DNA of 10,971 nucleotides from AP-16 sp036395835 (GTDB lineage Bacteria > Pseudomonadota > Alphaproteobacteria > Rhizobiales > Xanthobacteraceae), in contig DASWCW010000169.1 in NCBI GenBank assembly GCA_036395835.1, forward strand, positions 1 to 10,971. Direction: 5' to 3'. Below, in pieces: positions 6,544 through 10,971 of the stretch (position 1 is the first letter of the stretch; the number at the start of each line of letters is the position of its first letter). The translations under genes and the position numbers were made by a program. The notes beneath the pieces are model-generated. The model ran no database searches and had not been told where the DNA came from. It saw only the letters and a list, made by a program, of their open reading frames with translations.

Positions 6544-7449
6544 ATGAACATGCGGGCTGCACTGCTTCCCGACCGCGGCGTCGTCAAAGTCGCCGGCGAG
6601 AACGTGCGCGGGTTCCTCAACGGGCTGCTGACCTCGGATCTCACCAAGGTGGCGCCGGGAGCGCCGCGCTACGCAGCGCTGCTGACGCCGCAGGGAAAGA
6701 TCATCGTCGACTGCATCGTCGTCGAGGCGCCGGCCAAGGACGGCGGCGGGTTTTTTCTCGATTGCGCGCGGGCCCGCGCCACGGCGCTCGTCGACCGCCT
6801 GAATTTCTATAAATTGCGCGCCAAGCTCCTGGTTGAGGACCTTTCGGAAACTCTCGGCGTGATGGCGGCGTGGGACGGCAGCGGCGCCACCGGCTGCGGT
6901 CTTGCCTATCCCGACCCGCGGCTTGCGGCGCTCGGCATGCGCATCATGCTGCCGCCGCATCTGGCCGAGCAAGCTGCGCGCGAGCTCGGCGCCGAGCTCG
7001 CCGACGCCGGCGAATACGAAGCGCATCGCATCGCGCTCGGCGTGCCGCGCGGCGACGCCGATTTCTCCTACGAGGACGCGTTTCCGCACGAGGCCGATCT
7101 CGACCAGTTCGCCGGCGTCGATTTCGACAAGGGCTGCTACGTCGGCCAGGAGGTGGTCTCGCGCATCGAGCATCGCGCCCGCGCGCGTACGCGGGTGGTC
7201 CCGGTCACCTATGAGGGCCCCGCGCCCGACGCGGGGGCGGCGGTGATGGCCGGCGGAAAAATGGTCGGCACGATGGGGTCCTCCGCGGCGGGCCGGGCGC
7301 TCGCGAGCCTGCGCATCGACCGCGTCGAGGCGGCGCTCGCGGAAGGCGCGAGCCTGCAGGCTGGCGGCGTGCCGATTCGTCTGGCGAAACCGAGCTGGGC
7401 ACGCTTCGCGTTCCCGGGCGAAGCGAGCGAAGCGCCGGCGCAGCCATGA
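6544..7449 (+). CDS. ygfZ: YgfZ / CAF17-like folate-binding protein
   Basis: This member of the GcvT-like family, related to mitochondrial IBA57/CAF17, binds a folate and supports assembly or repair of 4Fe-4S enzymes such as MiaB, in the cytoplasm. The 301-residue protein has the usual beginning for the family (AALLPDRGVVKVAGENVRGFLNGLLTSDL), RYAALLTPQGKIIVD, and the diagnostic motif K-G-C-Y-V-G-Q-E at 196-203, with C198 the conserved cysteine. The length is normal. The start is ATG 6544, with a second ATG at 6550; AGG at 6533-6535 is a modest ribosome-binding site. A palindromic repeat lies upstream. The gene ends in an ATGA overlap with tag (7446-7449), so the two are translationally coupled. 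Confidence 0.95.
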   Translation: MNMRAALLPDRGVVKVAGENVRGFLNGLLTSDLTKVAPGAPRYAALLTPQGKIIVDCIVVEAPAKDGGGFFLDCARARATALVDRLNFYKLRAKLLVEDLSETLGVMAAWDGSGATGCGLAYPDPRLAALGMRIMLPPHLAEQAARELGAELADAGEYEAHRIALGVPRGDADFSYEDAFPHEADLDQFAGVDFDKGCYVGQEVVSRIEHRARARTRVVPVTYEGPAPDAGAAVMAGGKMVGTMGSSAAGRALASLRIDRVEAALAEGASLQAGGVPIRLAKPSWARFAFPGEASEAPAQP

Positions 7450-8057
7450 CGGCCGTGCGCCCACCACCGCATCCGGACGGCCTACGGCGCTGTCCATGGC
7501 CCAAGCAGGATGCCCTCTACGTCGCCTATCACGACGAGGAATGGGGCGTGCCGGAATTCGACGACCGCGCGCTCTACGAGAAGCTCGTGCTCGACGGCTT
7601 TCAGGCCGGCCTGTCCTGGATCACCATCCTGCGCAAGCGCGAGAATTTCCGGCGCGCGTTCGATGATTTCGAGCCGGAGAAAATCGCGCGCTACGGAGAG
7701 GCGAAAGTCACGAAGCTGATGGCCGATGCCGGCATCGTGCGCAATCGCGCGAAGATCGAGGGCGCGGTCCTATCGGCGCGCGCCTATCTCGAGGCCATGG
7801 ACAAGGGCCCGGGATTCTCGGCGCTGCTGTGGAATTTTCTCGACGGCCGGCCGAAGCAGAACCGGTTCCGATCGGTGTCGCAAGTGCCCGCGGAGAGCAA
7901 GTTGTCCAAGCAAATGTCCGCGGAGCTCGTGCGGCGCGGCTTCAAGTTCGTGGGCCCCACCATCGTCTACGCCTTCATGCAGGCAACCGGCATGGTCAAC
8001 GACCATCTCGTCACGTGTCATCGCCATGCGGAATGCGCCAGGCTGGCCCATGGCTGA
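7446..8057 (+). CDS. tag: DNA-3-methyladenine glycosylase I
   Basis: It removes 3-methyladenine from alkylated DNA to start base-excision repair. The 203-residue protein aligns along its whole length with E. coli Tag. The zinc ligands are kept: C16 and H29 near the N terminus (13 apart, as C4/H17) and H187 and C191 near the end (4 apart, as H175/C179). The runs CPWPKQDALYVAYHDEEWG, FQAGLSWITILRKREN, RGFKFVGPTIVYAFMQA and GMVNDHLVTCH are diagnostic. At the position of E. coli Glu38, which contacts the damaged base, this protein has D50; I believe Asp is frequent there in alphaproteobacterial Tags, so activity is still expected. The N terminus is about 12 residues longer than in E. coli. The start is ATG 7446 inside the end of ygfZ. 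The stop is followed within 20 bp by the composite repeat. Confidence 0.96.
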   Translation: MTAVRPPPHPDGLRRCPWPKQDALYVAYHDEEWGVPEFDDRALYEKLVLDGFQAGLSWITILRKRENFRRAFDDFEPEKIARYGEAKVTKLMADAGIVRNRAKIEGAVLSARAYLEAMDKGPGFSALLWNFLDGRPKQNRFRSVSQVPAESKLSKQMSAELVRRGFKFVGPTIVYAFMQATGMVNDHLVTCHRHAECARLAHG

Positions 8058-8076
8058 GCTGCAGGCTCGCTTGTTA

Positions 8077-8194
8077 CTTCCCCCCTTGTGGGGGAAGTCG
8101 CTTGGCGCGCAGAGCGCGCGAAGCGGGAGGGGGGTACAAGAAGGCTCACTGAACCGCTGCCCCCCTCTCCATCCCTCCCCCACAAGGGGGGAGG
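8077..8194. repeat. Composite palindromic intergenic repeat with nested stems
   Basis: Two end segments are inverted copies of each other: 8077-8097 and 8174-8194 match at 19 of 21 positions. Each also folds by itself: 8077-8084 with 8090-8097 (8 bp, loop CTTGT), and 8171-8181 with 8187-8197 (11 bp perfect, loop ACAAG). Inside, GAGGGGGG (8127-8134) pairs with CCCCCCTC (8160-8167), and GCGCGC-AGA-GCGCGC forms a small central hairpin. The layout resembles the two-palindrome mosaic elements of Rhizobiales intergenic regions (RIME-like style); I cannot assign the family. It fills the space between tag and the HD gene and could act as a terminator or processing site. Confidence 0.8.
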
Positions 8195-8249
8195 GATGCG
8201 CTTGTCTCGCGCTCTCGATCAAACAATGGACGAGAGCCGGGCTCGGAAC

Positions 8250-8876
8250 ATGACTGCGCGCAAGATCACTCCCAAGCAGATGGCAGCCGCTCCGCGCGCC
8301 TGGCAGCGCATGCTCTCAGGCCGCAGGCTCGATCTGCTGGACCCGTCGCCGCTCGACGTCGAGATCGAGGACATCGCCCATGGACTGGCCAGGGTCGCCC
8401 GCTGGAACGGGCAGACGCGCGGCGCGCATATTTTCTCCGTCGGCCAGCATGCGCTGCTGGTCGAGTGCATCGCGCGGCAACACGAGCCCAATCTCGACCG
8501 CCGCCTGCGGCTTGCCGTGCTGCTGCACGACGCGCCCGAATACGTGATCGGCGACATGATCACGCCGTTCAAGGCGGTGATCGGGGATTCCTATCGGGCG
8601 GTGGAAGCCCGCCTCCATGCGGCGGTCCGGATCCGGTTCGGGCTTCCTCCTGAACTGCCACGAGAGGTGCAGCGGCTGATCAAGACCGCGGACCGAACGG
8701 CCGCCTATCTCGAGGCGACGCGCCTTGCCGGGTTCGAGGCCGCCGAGGCGCGGCGCTTCTTCGGGCGCCCGCCTGCGCTCGCGCCCTCGGTCGAGCGCGA
8801 GTACCTGACCGCATGGCCCGCCAACACGGTCGAGGCCCGGTTCTTGAAGCGATTTCGCGAACTCGCGGCGGAATGA
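8250..8876 (+). CDS. HD-domain phosphohydrolase, YfbR-like
   Basis: This 208-residue protein has the metal-dependent HD phosphohydrolase fold and resembles YfbR-type 5'-deoxynucleotidases, which dephosphorylate deoxynucleoside monophosphates. Visible residues in order: R51-W52, H67 (in SVGQH), H93-D94 with E97 (LLHDAPEYVIGDMITPFK), D102, and D148 (IKTADRT). These fit the H...HD...D metal site and the Arg-Trp pair reported for YfbR. The first 40 residues and the C terminus (FFGRPPALAPSVEREYLTAWP) differ from YfbR, so the substrate is uncertain. The start at ATG 8250 is preferred, with GGA just upstream; ATG 8226 is in frame and possible. Still longer readings would translate the palindromic repeat and are unlikely. 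No signal peptide. A phosphatase gene follows 117 bp later on the same strand. Confidence 0.85.
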   Translation: MTARKITPKQMAAAPRAWQRMLSGRRLDLLDPSPLDVEIEDIAHGLARVARWNGQTRGAHIFSVGQHALLVECIARQHEPNLDRRLRLAVLLHDAPEYVIGDMITPFKAVIGDSYRAVEARLHAAVRIRFGLPPELPREVQRLIKTADRTAAYLEATRLAGFEAAEARRFFGRPPALAPSVEREYLTAWPANTVEARFLKRFRELAAE

Positions 8877-8958
8877 AGCGCCGGCGAGGTCCATACTGCG
8901 GCCCCCCTGCCCCGCCGCTGCAGTGCAGTTGGACGCATCGCGATCCGGCGCGAGCCGG

Positions 8959-8965
8959 TATATAT
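8959..8965 (+). promoter_or_regulatory. Candidate -10 element upstream of the phosphatase gene
   Basis: TATATAT is a striking AT island in very GC-rich DNA, 29 bp before the phosphatase start. The nearest -35-like hexamer, TTGGAC at 8929-8934, is 24 bp away, which is too far for a standard promoter. A short CCGGC/GCCGG dyad (8945-8958) directly precedes it. It may be a -10 box of a regulated or atypical promoter. Confidence 0.25.
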
Positions 8966-8993
8966 GCAGCCCAGGAATCGCCAAGGCAGGATC

Positions 8994-9500
8994 ATGATTC
9001 ACGTTTGCTCGCTGGCGCGGCTGCATCCCACCGTGGAGAGCACCGGAGCCCGCCACGTCGTTACCCTGCTCAGGGATATCCACCTGGTCAGCCGGCCGAG
9101 CACGATCGCGCTCGACAATCATCTCGTGCTGGCGATGGACGACATCAGCATCCCGCTCGAAGGCTATTCCGCGCCGGCCGACGAGCATGTCACCGAGCTG
9201 GTGAAATTCCTGCGCGGATGGGATCGGCGGGCGCCGCTGGTCATGCATTGCTACGCCGGGATCAGCCGGTCGACGGCGGGCGCCTACGTGGCGGTGTGCG
9301 CGCTCAATCCGCAGCGCGACGAGGCGACGATCGCCAAGGAGTTGCGCAGGGCTTCACCCACGGCCAGCCCGAACACCCGGATCGTGGAGCTGGCCGACCG
9401 CCTGCTCGGCCGGCGCGGCCGCATGATCCGCGCCGTCGAGGCGATCGGCCGCGGCATCGAGGCGTTCGAGGCCCATCCCTTCCGGCTCGAGCTGGAGTGA
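8994..9500 (+). CDS. Tyrosine phosphatase-like protein (Cys-based phosphatase fold)
   Basis: This 168-residue protein carries the P-loop H85-C86-Y-A-G-I-S-R92-S93, matching the C-x5-R-S/T signature of protein tyrosine and dual-specificity phosphatases. C86 would be the nucleophile and R92 the phosphate binder; D49 or D50 (LAMDDISIP) is a candidate general acid. Proteins of this type act on phosphotyrosine, phosphoinositides or nucleotides; the substrate here is unknown. No signal peptide or membrane segment is present, so it is cytoplasmic. The ATG at 8994 is supported by AAGG at 8983-8986, 7 bp upstream, and the conserved run begins at once (MIHVCSLARLH). An earlier in-frame ATG at 8964 has no such site and lies at the TATATAT island. 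The gene faces the following minus-strand gene, with 36 bp between their stops. Confidence 0.88.
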   Translation: MIHVCSLARLHPTVESTGARHVVTLLRDIHLVSRPSTIALDNHLVLAMDDISIPLEGYSAPADEHVTELVKFLRGWDRRAPLVMHCYAGISRSTAGAYVAVCALNPQRDEATIAKELRRASPTASPNTRIVELADRLLGRRGRMIRAVEAIGRGIEAFEAHPFRLELE

Positions 9501-9505
9501 CGTCC

Positions 9506-9543
9506 GCACCGCTAGCTCAGCGCGGTGCCGGCATTGCTAGCGG
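9506..9543. terminator. Possible bidirectional stem-loops between convergent genes
   Basis: GCACCGC (9506-9512) pairs with GCGGTGC (9522-9528), a perfect 7-bp stem with a 9-nt loop. CCGCTAGC (9509-9516) pairs with GCTAGCGG (9536-9543), a perfect 8-bp stem with a 19-nt loop. The two share 9509-9512, so they exclude each other. No T-tract follows on either strand, so an intrinsic terminator is only a possibility. The second stem contains the TAG stop of the minus-strand gene. Confidence 0.3.
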
Positions 9544-9986
9544 CTGTTCGAGGCGGCGAGTTCCGGCTGGATCGAGCGCGGCAGCGAGTTCCTGACCAAT
9601 TCGGCGCGCCCGGTCCGGCGCGTGAACTGACAAGACGCGAAGCCGAGCCCGGAAATGGCGCCGCGAAAGCTCTGGGCGTCGGTACGATAGAGATCGAAGC
9701 AGGTCTCCATCCCGCCCATCGCGCCGCAAACCGCCTCACCTCGCACCCGCAGCGTTCCGGGCGGCAGCGTCACATAACGCGCGCCGCTGGCGCCTCCGAA
9801 GCGGACGATCCCCGATACCGATCCGTCGGGATGCACCCGGCCCGTACCCGACGTGCCTTCGAAGCAATTGAACGAGAACAGCTTGCCGATGACGAAATGG
9901 CGCGCCTCGTCGGCATTCATCGAACCGGCGAATGCCGGCACCGCCGCCAGCACGCCGGCCAGTACAATCGCGACACGCATGAGCAT
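9537..9986 (-). CDS. Small secreted four-cysteine protein, function unknown
   Basis: The 149-residue product starts with a clear signal peptide (MLMRVAIVLAGVLAAVPAFA) with a signal peptidase I site after AFA at residue 20. The mature protein has four cysteines (C41, C87, C96, C119), an even number that suggests two periplasmic disulfides. Other visible features are HFVIGKLFSFNCFEGTSGTG, a Gly-rich beta-like stretch (VHPDGSVSGIVRFGG) and a basic C terminus. I do not recognise a named domain; similar short exported proteins occur in Rhizobiales. The start at 9986 is chosen because AGGGGG lies 9 bp upstream and the signal peptide begins there. ATGs at 10010 and 10046 would add a polar extension. 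The upstream gene on the same strand (acuI) ends 73 bp before this start, so the two may share a transcript or a local promoter may exist. Confidence 0.78.
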   Translation of the reverse strand: MLMRVAIVLAGVLAAVPAFAGSMNADEARHFVIGKLFSFNCFEGTSGTGRVHPDGSVSGIVRFGGASGARYVTLPPGTLRVRGEAVCGAMGGMETCFDLYRTDAQSFRGAISGLGFASCQFTRRTGRAELVRNSLPRSIQPELAASNSR

Positions 9987-10030
9987 TGGGAACAACCCCC
10001 TGTTAACCATGGAGCCGGACCGATCATGCC

Positions 10031-10042
10031 CCACGATCGTGG
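10031..10042. promoter_or_regulatory. Perfect palindrome CCACGATCGTGG, candidate operator
   Basis: This 12-bp perfect palindrome lies in the 73-bp gap between acuI and the small secreted protein gene, 45-56 bp upstream of the latter's start. Its place suits an operator or a hairpin in the leader. No known regulator motif is recognised, and a 12-bp palindrome rich in G and C can arise by chance. Confidence 0.3.
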
Positions 10043-10059
10043 ACAAATCCTGAATGGGT

Positions 10060-10971
10060 TTACCCGATTTTCACCACAATTCGCCCCCGCACCCGACCGG
10101 CCAGAATAGCGCTCGCCGCGTCGGGCACGCCGTCGAGGCCGATTTCGGTCGTCAGCGCCGCGAGCTTGCCGCGATCGAGATCGGAGGCCAAACGCTTCCA
10201 GGCCTCGCGCCGAAGCACCTGCGGACACATGACCGAATCGATGCCCAGCAACGAGACGGCGCGGAGAATGAACGGGGCGACCGAGGACGGCAAATCCATT
10301 CCGCCGGCCAATCCGCATGCCGCCACCGCGCCGCCGTAGCGCGTCATGGACAGCACATTGGCGAGCGTGGTCGAGCCGACGCTGTCGATGCCGCCCGCCC
10401 AGCGCTCCTTGGCGAGCGGTCTCGGCGTCCCGGTCAGCTCCGCGCGCTCGATGATCTCGGCTGCGCCCAGCCCCTGGAGATATTCGGCTTCCTGCGGGCG
10501 CCCCGTGGAAGCCACGACGTGATAGCCGAGCTTGCCGAGCACCGCGGCCGCCACCGAACCGACCCCGCCCGCGGCTCCGGTCACCACGACCGGCCCGCGG
10601 GCCGGCACGATGCCGTGCCGCTCGAGCGCCAGCACCGCGAGCATCGCGGTATATCCGGCCGTGCCGATCGCCATCGCATCGCGCCCGGTCATTCCCGGCG
10701 GCATCGGCACCAGCCAGTCGCTCCTGACCCGCGCTTTGGCGGCATGGCCGCCGAGATGCGTCTCGCCCACGCCCCAGCCGTTGAGGATGACGGCATCGCC
10801 CAGCTTCCACGCCGGGCTCGTCGAGCTTTCGACCACGCCGGCGAAATCGATGCCGGGAATCATGGGAAAGCGCCGCACCACCGGCGCCTTGCCGGTGAGC
10901 GCAAGCCCGTCCTTGTAGTTGACGGTCGACCACTCGATCCGGACCGTGACGTCGCCGTCCATCAGGTCCTT
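10060..10971 (-). CDS. acuI: Acryloyl-CoA reductase, AcuI/YhdH family (5' end outside window)
   Basis: This zinc-free medium-chain dehydrogenase/reductase uses NADPH to reduce acryloyl-CoA to propionyl-CoA, which removes a toxic electrophile made during DMSP, 3-hydroxypropionate or propionate-related metabolism. The visible 303 residues align with E. coli YhdH almost throughout: VEWSTVNYKDGLALTGK-type start, FPMIPGIDFAGVV, LNGWGVGETHLGG, GTAGYTAMLAVLALE, the nucleotide-binding VVVTGAAGGVGS, IDSVGSTTLANVLS, ACGLAGG and the ending GRIVVKIG. By comparison about 25-28 N-terminal residues lie beyond the window; the reading is open through the last base, and the ATG at 10962 is internal. It is transcribed towards the small secreted protein gene. 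No frameshift or missing motif is seen. A related quinone-reductase-like MDR is the alternative, but the match to YhdH is close. Confidence 0.93.
   Translation of the reverse strand, partial: KDLMDGDVTVRIEWSTVNYKDGLALTGKAPVVRRFPMIPGIDFAGVVESSTSPAWKLGDAVILNGWGVGETHLGGHAAKARVRSDWLVPMPPGMTGRDAMAIGTAGYTAMLAVLALERHGIVPARGPVVVTGAAGGVGSVAAAVLGKLGYHVVASTGRPQEAEYLQGLGAAEIIERAELTGTPRPLAKERWAGGIDSVGSTTLANVLSMTRYGGAVAACGLAGGMDLPSSVAPFILRAVSLLGIDSVMCPQVLRREAWKRLASDLDRGKLAALTTEIGLDGVPDAASAILAGRVRGRIVVKIG

Noticed and set aside
6253..7497. A 414-codon minus-strand frame across ygfZ
   Set aside because: Low-complexity Arg-rich translation opposite a clear ygfZ; it also runs through the palindromic repeat.
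6422..8197. The two palindromic repeats as a CRISPR array or mobile-element ends
   Set aside because: There is no series of regularly spaced direct repeats, the two repeats differ in sequence, and the genes between them are ordinary housekeeping genes rather than mobile cargo.
8250..9500. The HD protein plus tyrosine phosphatase as an anti-phage or signalling defence module
   Set aside because: No sensor, nuclease, cyclase or toxin partner is nearby, and the surroundings are housekeeping genes; nothing in the sequence supports a defence role.
9917..10933. A 338-codon minus-strand frame overlapping acuI and the start of the secreted-protein gene
   Set aside because: It is a frame-shifted shadow of acuI; the acuI frame matches YhdH along its whole length.

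Overview
The window comes from a GC-rich bacterial chromosome, most likely an alphaproteobacterium of the order Hyphomicrobiales/Rhizobiales (Bradyrhizobium, Rhodopseudomonas or Xanthobacter-like). This rests on the base composition, on the TIGR02301-type protein at 4835-5224, on several small secreted proteins of a type I associate with that group, and on two intergenic palindromic repeats of a style common there. Genes are densely packed. I see no tRNA, rRNA, CRISPR array, transposase, phage gene or attachment site.

Layout. (1) 1-1737, minus strand: an acyl-CoA dehydrogenase of the long DmdC-like type, cut by the left window edge. (2) 1738-1882: a divergent promoter region. (3) 1883-5224, plus strand: a compact probable operon of Sua5 (tRNA t6A synthesis), a D-2-hydroxyacid dehydrogenase-type flavoprotein, a Nudix hydrolase and a TIGR02301 periplasmic protein. 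(4) 5455-6395: a small soluble protein of unknown function and a secreted protein of unknown function. (5) 6422-6493: an imperfect palindromic repeat. (6) 6544-8057: YgfZ (Fe-S cluster protein maintenance) overlapping DNA-3-methyladenine glycosylase I. (7) 8077-8194: a composite palindromic repeat. (8) 8250-9500: an HD-domain YfbR-like phosphohydrolase and a Cys-based tyrosine phosphatase-like protein. (9) 9537-10971, minus strand: a small secreted four-cysteine protein and, upstream of it, an AcuI/YhdH acryloyl-CoA reductase cut by the right edge.

The content is mostly housekeeping: tRNA modification, Fe-S maintenance, base-excision repair, nucleotide clean-up, and acyl-CoA and hydroxyacid oxidation. 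I found no convincing new defence, mobile or biosynthetic system. The items most worth a second look are the three uncharacterised small proteins, the two palindromic repeats, the overlapping alternative hairpins between the convergent genes at 9500-9543, and the operator-like repeats upstream of two minus-strand genes. Many long open frames antisense to the real genes are codon-bias artefacts of high GC and are not annotated.
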